Origin: Bacteroidota bacterium
GTDB lineage: Bacteria; Bacteroidota; Bacteroidia; B-17B0; Aurantibacillaceae
DNA length: 56,206 nt
Reading direction: 5' to 3'
Assembly: GCA_013288015.1 (NCBI GenBank)
Contig: JABDCR010000011.1
Coordinates: 1-56,206, forward strand
Part shown: one piece after another, positions 1 through 8,827 of the stretch
Position numbering within the stretch: position 1 is the first letter of the stretch
How the letters are laid out: every line of letters begins with the position of its first letter
The notes under the pieces: model-generated
Databases searched by the model: none
Told to the model about the DNA's origin: nothing
Seen by the model: only the letters and a program-made list of their open reading frames with translations
Program-made: the position numbers and the translations under genes

Positions 1-1
1 T

Positions 2-3000
2 TATGTTCAACCAACGGTTCCAAGTTCACATACTCTCACCACCAATAGTTATACATGGAACCCCGGTAGCGGTGTTGTTACCCTTGGTTATCCAAATGGT
101 ATCACTGATTGGAATGGCACACCTCTTAATGGTCCAAGTAGTATGTTTACTGATGCAAACGGTAATATATTATTTTCGATAGTAAGCGGCTATGTATTTA
201 ATCAACATGGTTTTTTGATAGATACTTTGATTGATAGTGTTTCACTTAATGTTTCAGGAAATAGAACATATTGGCGTGGAGTTGCATTTGGTCATTCTGA
301 GGTTTGTGTAGTTCCTAATCCTGCTAATTGCCAACAGTATTATATATTTACCTGTATGCCTATACCGTTTGGTACTTATACCTCGGGTGTAACACTTTAT
401 TATCCTGGCAACGATTGCATTGCTGGTGGAGCTCCTGCCAATGTTTTTGAAAAGCCATACTTTACCTGCATAGATGTTTCACAATCGGGGCAGTATATGC
501 CTTCAACGGAAACTGGTAAAAACATGAAATCTGCTGCACTTGGTGTGGTAGGAAACGCTACTGTATCAGATTTATATAAAGTGACATCAACACCGACTCT
601 TACTAGCGGTTGTCATCCTTTTAATGGAGATATACATTATGCAACCACTAAAGTTTATAATAAAGGAGGGGGAGCACCCTATCGTTTAGTTTTTTTATTA
701 AATGACGATGAAATAATTACATATAGAGTCACAGGAACGACCGTTTCTACAAATTTAACAGGCGTACAATGGGTAAGCACTAATGTGATTTCAGATATAA
801 CAAGTGGCTCTGCTGGTAGTCGAACCCCTTTTGTAAACCCAAGTGAGTTAGAAATTTATCAGGATTCTGTTAATTCTAAAATTAAAGTAGCCTTTGGAGT
901 TCCTAATGCAACAGGTTTTGCGACGAATGTTGATTTTTTAGTCTTAATGGACTTTGATACACTTGGAAATTATAAAACAGGTACATCACACGTACAATAT
1001 ACATCTACTTTGGGTACTTCTCCATTTTATGTGAAAGGAATAGAGTTTTCTCCCAACGGTAATTACGTTTATGTTGCACATGATTCAATAGCTAATTACC
1101 CAAGTAGTATAGACCAAGTAACATATAGTACAGGCGCACCCTCTTATACGTTAAGCACACACCCTGCATATCAATATAGTCAAATAGAAAAAGGTACAGA
1201 TGGTAATTTATATTTAATCGCTTCAACAGGTACAACAAGCCCAGCTATGGCTAAAATAGTAAATTCTAACAGTACAACACCAACTTTTACACCTAATGTT
1301 CTAACACTAACTGGCTATGACAAATATATAGCTGGAGGATATAATACTTCAGCAATTTATTACGTACCCGACCAAATAGACCAAGAGGTATATAGCAATT
1401 TATTTAATAACCCAACTATACAATGTTGTTTGGCTAATGAACCGTACGATAAAAAAAGTTATTCTGCGGGCACAACTACAACAACTTGGACAATGACTGC
1501 CACAAGTCAAACTTGGACAGCTAATACAGGTACAACAACCGCAACTTGTAAAAACCCAATTGCTGTTCAAACCAATACCACAAGCACGGTAACCATTGGT
1601 GACGAATTGCGAATACCCGCAGGTTATACAATTACTATAAGTAATATGACTCTTAAATTTTCTCCACAGGCACGTTTAATTATTGAAAATGGGATAAGCG
1701 GCACGGCAGCAGGTAAATTAATTTTAAGTGGTTGTACACTTACCGTAGATAATCGCTGCGGATTAAATGATATGTGGCCGGGAATACAAGTATGGGGTAC
1801 ATCAGCTTCAGCACAAACGGGAACTTATCAGGGTTTTCTACAAATGACTGGCAGTACTGTAATCGAAAATGCCTACGTTGCTGTGTTAGCAGGATATGAT
1901 TCTACTTGGTTATCTAATATAACACCAAGACCAGCATATTATACAACAATTCCTTCAGGTCATGGTTTCACTCAGGCAAACAGCTGGAATAATGGTGCTA
2001 ATAGTGGTGCAGGTGGTGGTATTATAGAAGGTGTAGGCACTACTTTTTTAAATAATCAAAGGTCTGTTGTATGTGTAACTTATACTGCCTCTGCCAATGC
2101 AGGAGAGAAATTGCAAACCTGTACGTTTAGTGTAAATTCAGCATTATTAAATACTTCTGTTTCTCCCCGTTATTTTGTGGGCTTATACGGTCATACAAAT
2201 AACTTCCCTATAAACGGTTGTTCATTTACGGATACTTATAATACTAACACCGATACAGGTTTATATACCTCTAATTCGACTGCTTGGGTTGATGAAAGTG
2301 GAACGACTCGTTCTATCTTCAACACTTTATTATACGGCATATATGGTATAAATACTGTTGGTAACACAGCATTTATACATTGTAAGAACAGTACCTTTAA
2401 TAACAATTTCTACGGTATTTATTTAGGTAATATAAATAACGCTGTTGTAGAACTGGATACTTTTAAGGTATTTGTTTCAACATGTACCGGACATTGTTCT
2501 CATCCAAAAACGTATGGTTTGTATTTAGATATTGGTACAAGTTATGCTGTTAAGGATAATTATTTTACCAAATACGGAACAAGTACACCTACAAATAGCT
2601 TATATGGTATAATAGCCAATAATGCGCCTTATGCAAATGTTATTTTTAGAAACACATTTAATAATCTTACCATTGGTAATCAGGCACAGTTTCAAAACTA
2701 TACCTATAATACTAATCCGCTTTATGCACCCAATAATTTAGGATTACAATATATCTGTAATACATTTACGAATACAATTAGTGGTGGAAAGGATATTTAT
2801 GTGCCTTCTAATACTTCAGCAGATACTATAACATATCAAGTTGGTACTTCGCATACTTATTCGGCGGGTATTGCTTATCAACAAGGAGCAACATCATCTA
2901 CTTTAACACCTGTAAGCGGAGATAATTTTAGTCATGTAACAAGCGGTTATGATTTTTATATTGACCCAGCATCTTATAGTTCTAATCTTGTTTATTATTG

Positions 3001-3997
3001 TGCAGCAGGCACTTGTACAAGTTCGACAACTTATCCTTTACATAGTTCAAATTTGGGTTTAACAACTTGGACGGTAAATACAAGTTGCTCAACAATTAAT
3101 ACATATACTTGTGGTGGTTGCAGGACTGCACAAAATACTGATCCTATGCAAGCTGTCTTAGACCAAGCAGATGCGTATAAAGCAACTTACGATAATTTAG
3201 TATCTCAAATTAATAGTAGTCAGGGAAGCAATACTACACAGCTTGCATCGCAAATCAGTGATGCGTTTACACAACGTCATTTACTCTTAGATGAAGTGAT
3301 ACGGACTTATTTAAGCGATACTGTTCCGGCTAATTTGAAAAAAGGATATGCTTTAATGAAAGTTAAATCCTTAGAATTGTCTGCACGTAATCAGGTTGAA
3401 GTAGGTGTAGATTTAAATGATACGGCAATGGTAACGTCTGCTTTATCACAAGTTGCCAATGAAGAAGGACAAAGTAATTTTGTGAAACTTCATACTATAT
3501 TCTTACAAAATTTAGGTAAATCTGCGCAGCAATTAATGAGCAACTCATCTGTTGTAAGTGCTGTGCAAATTTTGGCAACGGATAGCAGCGATAGGTCAAC
3601 TTATCTTAAAGCAAACACTTTGTTGCAAACAGTTGGGTTGTCTAAATATAAACCTTATATACAAGACGGTAACCAAGCAATTAATGGTGCTAATGAACGT
3701 AAGGTACAACAACAGGCAACTACAACTACACTTGTAACATCTGCAAGCACATTGATTAACTCACCAAACCCTTTTAAAGAAAGCACAACGGTAAAAGCAG
3801 TCATAGTTGAGAAAACACAAAATGCGTTTGTTGTTATTACTGATATGGTTGGTAATGAGGTTGCCCGCTACCCTGTACAACAAGGTGAAAACAACATTAA
3901 CGTAAATGCAGGTGGTTTAAACCAAGCTGTTATGTTCTGCACTCTTGTAGTTGATGGTGTAAAAATCAAAACCAATAAAATGGTGTTGATTAAATAA
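2..3997 (+). CDS. Giant secreted protein with T9SS type A sorting domain (5'-truncated)
   Basis: The frame is open from base 2, so the gene begins before the window; the ATG at 143 is internal. At least 1331 residues are visible. The first third has propeller-like segments (for example FSPNGNYVYVAHDS). The middle is rich in N, T, G and short beta-strand repeats that look like a right-handed beta-helix (NSTFNNNFYGIYLGNINN). A helical stretch follows, and the last ~80 residues form a typical type IX secretion C-terminal domain: SPNPF start, VVITDMVGNEV core and a basic KTNKMVLIK end. Known for the family: such proteins cross the outer membrane through the T9SS, are cleaved at the sorting domain, and are anchored or released at the surface. 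Binding partner and enzymatic activity cannot be told. A hairpin terminator follows the stop. Confidence 0.85.
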   Translation, partial: YVQPTVPSSHTLTTNSYTWNPGSGVVTLGYPNGITDWNGTPLNGPSSMFTDANGNILFSIVSGYVFNQHGFLIDTLIDSVSLNVSGNRTYWRGVAFGHSEVCVVPNPANCQQYYIFTCMPIPFGTYTSGVTLYYPGNDCIAGGAPANVFEKPYFTCIDVSQSGQYMPSTETGKNMKSAALGVVGNATVSDLYKVTSTPTLTSGCHPFNGDIHYATTKVYNKGGGAPYRLVFLLNDDEIITYRVTGTTVSTNLTGVQWVSTNVISDITSGSAGSRTPFVNPSELEIYQDSVNSKIKVAFGVPNATGFATNVDFLVLMDFDTLGNYKTGTSHVQYTSTLGTSPFYVKGIEFSPNGNYVYVAHDSIANYPSSIDQVTYSTGAPSYTLSTHPAYQYSQIEKGTDGNLYLIASTGTTSPAMAKIVNSNSTTPTFTPNVLTLTGYDKYIAGGYNTSAIYYVPDQIDQEVYSNLFNNPTIQCCLANEPYDKKSYSAGTTTTTWTMTATSQTWTANTGTTTATCKNPIAVQTNTTSTVTIGDELRIPAGYTITISNMTLKFSPQARLIIENGISGTAAGKLILSGCTLTVDNRCGLNDMWPGIQVWGTSASAQTGTYQGFLQMTGSTVIENAYVAVLAGYDSTWLSNITPRPAYYTTIPSGHGFTQANSWNNGANSGAGGGIIEGVGTTFLNNQRSVVCVTYTASANAGEKLQTCTFSVNSALLNTSVSPRYFVGLYGHTNNFPINGCSFTDTYNTNTDTGLYTSNSTAWVDESGTTRSIFNTLLYGIYGINTVGNTAFIHCKNSTFNNNFYGIYLGNINNAVVELDTFKVFVSTCTGHCSHPKTYGLYLDIGTSYAVKDNYFTKYGTSTPTNSLYGIIANNAPYANVIFRNTFNNLTIGNQAQFQNYTYNTNPLYAPNNLGLQYICNTFTNTISGGKDIYVPSNTSADTITYQVGTSHTYSAGIAYQQGATSSTLTPVSGDNFSHVTSGYDFYIDPASYSSNLVYYCAAGTCTSSTTYPLHSSNLGLTTWTVNTSCSTINTYTCGGCRTAQNTDPMQAVLDQADAYKATYDNLVSQINSSQGSNTTQLASQISDAFTQRHLLLDEVIRTYLSDTVPANLKKGYALMKVKSLELSARNQVEVGVDLNDTAMVTSALSQVANEEGQSNFVKLHTIFLQNLGKSAQQLMSNSSVVSAVQILATDSSDRSTYLKANTLLQTVGLSKYKPYIQDGNQAINGANERKVQQQATTTTLVTSASTLINSPNPFKESTTVKAVIVEKTQNAFVVITDMVGNEVARYPVQQGENNINVNAGGLNQAVMFCTLVVDGVKIKTNKMVLIK

Positions 3998-4021
3998 ATT
4001 CTGTTTTTTTGTTTGATTGCT

Positions 4022-4051
4022 AAAAGCCGTTCCCCAAAGGAGCGGCTTTTT
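4022..4051 (+). terminator. Intrinsic terminator after the T9SS cargo gene
   Basis: The arms AAAAGCCGTTCC and GGAGCGGCTTTT (one G-T wobble) enclose a short loop and run into a T tract, 25 bases after the stop at 3997. Confidence 0.85.
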
Positions 4052-4193
4052 AGTTTAAATCGGCATAATAAACAGCATAAATTTATTTCAGGACGATACA
4101 GTAGTAATTAAGAAGTAGTTGAAATAACATTGAAAAAGATTGAAATTAATTGACTTTATTTGTTTTTCAACACAAATAATCAGTTTAAAAGAG

Positions 4194-4919
4194 ATGTCAG
4201 CTATACAAACCAAAGAAAAAAAGAAAGAAGAAGATTTTATTCAATTTAATATGCGTCGGCATGACTTATGGAAGTATTTTATATATACGAATAAACTCGA
4301 AAAAATATTCAAGCAAGAGAACCTTATAGGAGCAAAAAGCATTTATACTAAATTACTGGCTCTTTTTATTCCAAAAGAAGATGACGAAGATGAGCGTTAC
4401 AATGAAAAATGTTTTGAATTGAGCAGTAAGGTAATCCCACATTTTATAAAAGATAAAGCATATAATTTTGAAGTAAAAAAACGAGTAAAAAATGAAGCGT
4501 ATAAAAAAGATTTTGGTTACGTAGATGTTGATACGGGCAAAGGAACGCCAAAAACCATTATACGAACATATAGCGCTCAACAAATGATAACTGAAGCTAT
4601 AAGTTTTGTAGTTCATTCTGTGCTTAGTAAAGAAGTCAAAGAGGGAAAAAAAGATAAAAAAGAAGAAGTAATACGGGCCTGTTACAAAAGTATTGTAGGT
4701 TACATTGCAAAAGAAAAAGAGCTTCCAGAAATTATTTCACACTATAAAGCTACCGTTATATCAGGTTATGTTGCAATAGAATGTGGTTTTACATTGTCTG
4801 CCGATTTAAAACCTATCAATATAAAAGAAGCACCGCCGACAAATGAGCAGATTTATAATGCCTTAAAATACTTTACCGACCCCTTGAACCCCGCAAACAC
4901 AAAGAAGAAACACAAGTAA
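4194..4919 (+). CDS. Hypothetical basic protein, 241 aa
   Basis: I do not recognise this family. The frame opens at a TTG (4140), but the ATG at 4194 is a better start because it removes an atypical hydrophobic lead. The product is rich in Lys and Glu, has no signal peptide or clear membrane segment, and looks mostly helical and soluble. The N-terminus is strongly charged (KEKKKEEDF), and the C-terminus ends in a basic tail (NTKKKHK). It sits between the T9SS gene terminator and the HTH/primase pair, on the same strand but 322 bp away from them. It does not share their TTTAAA-rich base usage, so it may not belong to the same element. A nucleic-acid-associated accessory protein is possible but only a guess. 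Confidence 0.6.
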   Translation: MSAIQTKEKKKEEDFIQFNMRRHDLWKYFIYTNKLEKIFKQENLIGAKSIYTKLLALFIPKEDDEDERYNEKCFELSSKVIPHFIKDKAYNFEVKKRVKNEAYKKDFGYVDVDTGKGTPKTIIRTYSAQQMITEAISFVVHSVLSKEVKEGKKDKKEEVIRACYKSIVGYIAKEKELPEIISHYKATVISGYVAIECGFTLSADLKPINIKEAPPTNEQIYNALKYFTDPLNPANTKKKHK

Positions 4920-5027
4920 AGTAATTTGTTTCGCTTTAAAAGCAATTTTCATTCCGATAAAAATTACATTCCTGATTGCTTTCTAACTGCTTACTTTTCA
5001 ATAAGTAATCTTACCCGTTCGGCACAA

Positions 5028-5085
5028 GTACTTAAAAATCATGCTGAAATTTACGTACTTAAATTTTGGTTGGATTTTTAAGTAC
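5028..5085. repeat. Inverted repeat upstream of the HTH gene, possible operator
   Basis: GTACTTAAAAATC (5028-5040) is perfectly inverted as GATTTTTAAGTAC (5073-5085), with a third GTACTTAAA copy between them (5055-5063). The site lies in the 322-bp gap (4920-5241) before the HTH gene, about 155 bp upstream of its start. I infer a regulator binding site. The rest of this gap holds no gene I can support; a shorter GTTTTAA/TTAAAAC inverted repeat lies just before 5242. Confidence 0.5.
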
Positions 5086-5241
5086 ATAAAAATTCCGTCT
5101 TTATTTCTGTACCAAGACTTTTTCATTTGCCTTTCCTTTGTTGCCGAATTAGCAGGGTAAATGCTTCATTCGGTAAACAATCATAGATAACAATATGAGT
5201 TTATTAGTTGAGTGTTTTAACCCTGCTTTAAAACACACAAA

Positions 5242-5547
5242 ATGACAAAGCTAATAGTAACCACATCGGACGAATTAGAAAACCTGATTCAAAATTCGGT
5301 TCGCAAAGCAATGAGCGAACAGGCAGGAAAAACAGAAACACCCAAAACCGAGTTTTTAAATTTAAAAGAAGCCGCCCAATATTTAAACTTGGCTAACCAA
5401 ACCATTTACGGTTTAACTTCTAAAAATGAAATTCCATTTTTAAAACGAGGCAAGAAACTCTATTTTAAAAAATCCGAGCTGGAAAACTGGATTAATGAGG
5501 GTAAACGTAAGTCTGTTGCGGAACTAAAAAAAGAACTGGAGGGGTAA
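5242..5547 (+). CDS. Excisionase-family helix-turn-helix protein (HTH_17), 101 aa
   Basis: A small DNA-binding protein. Residues ~41-92 match the MerR/excisionase-type winged HTH seen in Bacteroidota mobile elements: FLNLKEAAQYLN, then QTIYGLTSKNEIPFLKRG (recognition helix and wing) and a KSELENWI end. The N-terminal ~35 residues look helical and may mediate dimerisation. The gene is 3 bp upstream of the VirE-type primase/helicase, so the two are surely co-transcribed. In related elements such proteins regulate excision or plasmid-like replication. No integrase is visible here, so a role as replication regulator or repressor is as likely as excision. The upstream inverted repeat at 5028-5085 could be its operator. 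Confidence 0.85.
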   Translation: MTKLIVTTSDELENLIQNSVRKAMSEQAGKTETPKTEFLNLKEAAQYLNLANQTIYGLTSKNEIPFLKRGKKLYFKKSELENWINEGKRKSVAELKKELEG

Positions 5548-5550
5548 ATC

Positions 5551-7674
5551 ATGGCAAACTTAAATGTAAACGAGGGTTTACCCGATAATTCGGGCGATTT
5601 AAAATTTAAAAAACATTTAGTTTCTTGTTTTAAATCCGTAACCGATAAAATACCGGTAAACCAACCAATTTTGAACATTTTAAATCAAATTAAAAGCGAA
5701 GATTTAAAATTAAAAGTAGAGAAACTGCGGTCAATCCCCACCAAACCTGAAAAGGAGCTTTTAAAAAAGCAATTACCCTGTATAACGGTATCGGGTGTTT
5801 TTAAAAACGGACACGCCGCCAAAGATTTAAAAAAGCATAGCGGTTTAATTCAAATTGATTTTGATGCGGTTTTAAATTTAAAAGATTTAAAAGAAAAAAT
5901 CTGTGGGGATATTTATACGTATGCTTGTTTTATAAGTCCGTCGGGAACAGGAATAAAAGCAATCGTAAAAATTGTGCCTGAGTTTCACCTAGAAAGTTTT
6001 GAAGCTCTCGCAGCATACTATGCCGTAAAATACGGTGCGATTATGGATGCTAAATGTAAAGATGTGGGGCGTTTAATGTATCTGAGTTATGATGAAAACC
6101 TTTTTATAAATGAAAATGCTATGGTATTTGACGTAATAAAAAATAATGTAGAGCAGGCAATCAGCCAACTAGAAAACACACAAACCGACCTTACCGCCAA
6201 TTATGATAACTGGCTAAAGATTGGTTTTGCATTCGCCCAACAATTCGGCGAAGCGGGTCGGGATTATTTTCATCGGGTAAGTAAGATTAACGTAAAATAC
6301 GAAAGTGAAACTTGTAATAAGCAATACGATAATTGTTTAAAGAGTTCGGGCGATGGTGTTACGATAAAAACATTTTTTCATTTAATCAAAGAAGCAGGGT
6401 TAACAAATTCAAACAATAATCAAAATGTCAAGTTAAACGTAAAACAAAATGTAAAACAAAACGTCAACTTGGGCTTACCCATTGCAAATAATACCAATAC
6501 AAGCGATAAGCCAATAAATGAAACTTCTAAAATCTATATTGTAGAAGAATATTTAAAAGAGCAATACGATTTACGCTATAATGAAGTTACGGCAGAGATA
6601 GAATGCAAAAATGAAGATGACAAGTTTGAACCAATAAATGAAAATAGGATTTACATTGATTTACGCAGAAATAATATAAGCATTTCACAATCCGATTTGG
6701 CTGCCCTGCTTCGGGCAGGAAGATTGCCTGTTTTTAATCCCTTTAAAGACTACTTCAGTAATTTACCTAAATGGGATGGAACAACTGACCATATCGCCAA
6801 GCTATGTACCTATATTACAGCCAAAGACCAAAACAGGTTTAACACACAATTAAAAAAAATGTTGGTGCGTTGTATCGCTTGCGGCTTTGGTATTGCATTT
6901 AATAAACACGCTTTTGTATTAACTGGTCTGCAAAATGGGGGTAAGTCAAGTTTATGCAGGTGGCTTTGCCCTGATACCTTAAAAGACTACTATACTGAAA
7001 ATCTAAGTGCCGATAATAAAGACAACTTAACAAGTCTTTGCCAAAACTTCATTATTAATTTAGATGAACTGGCGGCACTGAGCAAGATGGATTTAAACGT
7101 ACTAAAGAGTATGTTAAGCAGGGATTATGTAAAAGTACGATTGCCTTATGACAGAAAAGCAAGCGTACATAAACGCAGGGCAAGTTTTTTTGGCTCGACT
7201 AACAAAGATGAATTTTTAAATGATGAAACAGGTTCAGTTAGATGGCTTTGCCATGAGATTTTAGCACTTGACTGGAACTATATGAAAGACTTAAATATAG
7301 ATTTGATTTGGGCGCAAGCTTTTGCACTTTTTAATTCGAGTTTTAAATATGCGTTAAGCGCCGCAGAAATAGAAGAAAACGAAAATGCCAACGCAAAGCA
7401 TCAATTGAGAAGTCCCGAACTGGAATATTTAACGGCTCATTTTATACCATCTGCTAAAGGGCAACCATTAACCGAAGCCATGACAGCTACCTCTATTATA
7501 AACCGACTAAGAGAAGCTAATTTAACTTCTATGAACTTAAATGTAACCAATATGGGTAAGGCATTAAAAATGGCAGGCTATAAACAAACAACAGAAAGAG
7601 TGGGAGAAAACAAAATACCGACCAAATTATATTTTTTACGTTTTTATCCTACTACACTTACTACAAGTGTCTGA
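5551..7674 (+). CDS. VirE-type primase/helicase replication protein, 707 aa
   Basis: A mobile-element replication protein. Residues ~75-200 form a BT4734-like/VirE N-terminal domain with QIDFD (101-105), SPSGTG (129-134) and DVGRLMYLSYD (from 171), which resembles a primase-polymerase-like core. Residues ~215-285 look like a primase C-terminal helical domain (PriCT-2 type). Residues ~400-640 are a virulence-associated E (VirE) AAA+ NTPase with Walker A GLQNGGKS (459-466), Walker B NLDEL (D505, E506) and FFGSTN as sensor. Residues 287-312 are a low-complexity linker of repeated NVKQNVK. Such proteins start replication of Bacteroidota plasmids, satellites or integrated elements. The length is normal and the domains intact, so the gene may be active. 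The last codons overlap a repeat cluster that could be the origin. TTTAAA hexamers are unusually frequent in its first half. Confidence 0.9.
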   Translation: MANLNVNEGLPDNSGDLKFKKHLVSCFKSVTDKIPVNQPILNILNQIKSEDLKLKVEKLRSIPTKPEKELLKKQLPCITVSGVFKNGHAAKDLKKHSGLIQIDFDAVLNLKDLKEKICGDIYTYACFISPSGTGIKAIVKIVPEFHLESFEALAAYYAVKYGAIMDAKCKDVGRLMYLSYDENLFINENAMVFDVIKNNVEQAISQLENTQTDLTANYDNWLKIGFAFAQQFGEAGRDYFHRVSKINVKYESETCNKQYDNCLKSSGDGVTIKTFFHLIKEAGLTNSNNNQNVKLNVKQNVKQNVNLGLPIANNTNTSDKPINETSKIYIVEEYLKEQYDLRYNEVTAEIECKNEDDKFEPINENRIYIDLRRNNISISQSDLAALLRAGRLPVFNPFKDYFSNLPKWDGTTDHIAKLCTYITAKDQNRFNTQLKKMLVRCIACGFGIAFNKHAFVLTGLQNGGKSSLCRWLCPDTLKDYYTENLSADNKDNLTSLCQNFIINLDELAALSKMDLNVLKSMLSRDYVKVRLPYDRKASVHKRRASFFGSTNKDEFLNDETGSVRWLCHEILALDWNYMKDLNIDLIWAQAFALFNSSFKYALSAAEIEENENANAKHQLRSPELEYLTAHFIPSAKGQPLTEAMTATSIINRLREANLTSMNLNVTNMGKALKMAGYKQTTERVGENKIPTKLYFLRFYPTTLTTSV

Positions 7675-7796
7675 AAGACTTGTAAATACTAATGTAGTAA
7701 GTGTAGTAAGAACTGAAAAAAGAACCTACTACAAGTTACTACACATACTATATAGGTCTTGCAGCCATTTTTGTAGTAAGTAGTAAGTGTAGTAGG
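7648..7796. repeat. Iteron-like inverted and direct repeat cluster
   Basis: CCTACTACACTTACTAC (7648-7664, inside the 3' end of the VirE gene) is perfectly inverted as GTAGTAAGTGTAGTAGG (7780-7796). Between them lie GTAGTAAGTGTAGTA (7694-7708) and a related CCTACTACAAGTTACTAC (7725-7742). The right-hand copy carries an extra GTAGTAA next to it. Four copies in alternating orientation directly after a replication initiator suggest an origin or initiator-binding site. A role as mRNA-stabilising or terminating structure is the alternative. Confidence 0.6.
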
Positions 7797-7940
7797 CACA
7801 AAACAACATTTTATAAAATAAAATACTAAAAATATACTAGGTAATAATATGACCATTAATAGTCGTAATATGACTTTTATAAATAAACTGTTTCTATACT
7901 CCTAAAAAGTGAATCATTAAATAACCACGCTAAATGAAAA

Positions 7941-8495
7941 TTTTTAAAAGGTTCTAACTCATTCTTTAATTTAAAGAGTAGCAACTGAATTTAAGAGATT
8001 GCGCTTTTAAATTTTTAATAAGCCAGTCGAGATTTTAAAATTTTAAATTAATAATTCGTTGTTGTGTCTATTTTAATTTTAAAAGCACCCTTTTAATATT
8101 TAAAGCTGTCAACTTTTAAAATTCAAAACTATGTGTCGAGATACTTTAAGCTGTTTTATTTTAAATTTTAATACTTTGTAGCATTAACAATCCTTGTACG
8201 CTTTTAGATTTAAAACAATAAGTCAAAAATTTAAAAGAAACTTTAAATTTTAGAAGAAATGCCACCAATATTTTAAAGAATTAGGCTTTTAATTCTTTAA
8301 ATAGTTACTCTTTAAAATTAAAAAAATTCTTTTTTAACTAATCTTTTAAAGAAAAAATATATTTAATTTTTAAAGCCCTTACTAAATTTAAAACTGAATA
8401 TCTTTAAATTTAAAAAATGAGTTTACACTATATATTTTAAATCTTGCTTTGTGGTTTAAAAATTTAAAGATAGGTAGCTTTAAAATAGCAATCGG
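7941..8495. repeat. Gene-free AT-rich tract packed with TTTAAA hexamers
   Basis: I counted about 24 TTTAAA hexamers by eye in roughly 550 bp, many extended to TTTTAAA or TTTAAAG; about 2 would be expected even at 80% AT. Spacing is irregular, so this is not a simple tandem repeat or a CRISPR array. No ORF of note exists between 7675 and 8720. The tract could be the AT-rich unwinding region of an origin, a binding platform for a protein that recognises TTTAAA, or heavily decayed coding DNA. The parts 7797-7940 and 8496-8675 show nothing further. Confidence 0.65.
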
Positions 8496-8675
8496 AAAAT
8501 TGAAAGTAATACTATAAAGAGGATAAAAACAGTTGAGTAATTAATAATGATACTTAATTAGTAAAGAGAAAATTGTTATATTTATTTTAATGTATATCGT
8601 TTGTTATTATTGGTTATTTCAAGGAAATATAATGCGGTATTTGCATTTGTTTAACCCATGTTTAAACCAGTACAA

Positions 8676-8708
8676 AATAAAAAGGCTTTCAAAATCCTTG
8701 AAAGCCTT
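8676..8708 (-). terminator. Terminator of tRNA-Ala
   Basis: A perfect 11-bp inverted repeat, AAGGCTTTCAA (8682-8692) and TTGAAAGCCTT (8698-8708), read on the minus strand runs into TTTTTATTTT. It lies 13 bp beyond the 3' end of the tRNA. Confidence 0.85.
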
Positions 8709-8721
8709 ATCTATCTAAGCG

Positions 8722-8795
<74 letters not shown>

Positions 8796-8827
8796 AACTA
8801 AAAGTAAAGAACTGGTAAATGTAGCTT

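Noticed and set aside
4353..4616. Minus-strand 87-residue hydrophobic ORF
   Set aside because: Antisense to the Lys-rich gene; its Phe/Ile/Tyr-rich content is what the reverse of AAA/GAA-rich DNA produces.
7941..8495. CRISPR array
   Set aside because: The TTTAAA copies are too short and irregularly spaced, with no constant-length repeat and spacer, and no cas genes are present.
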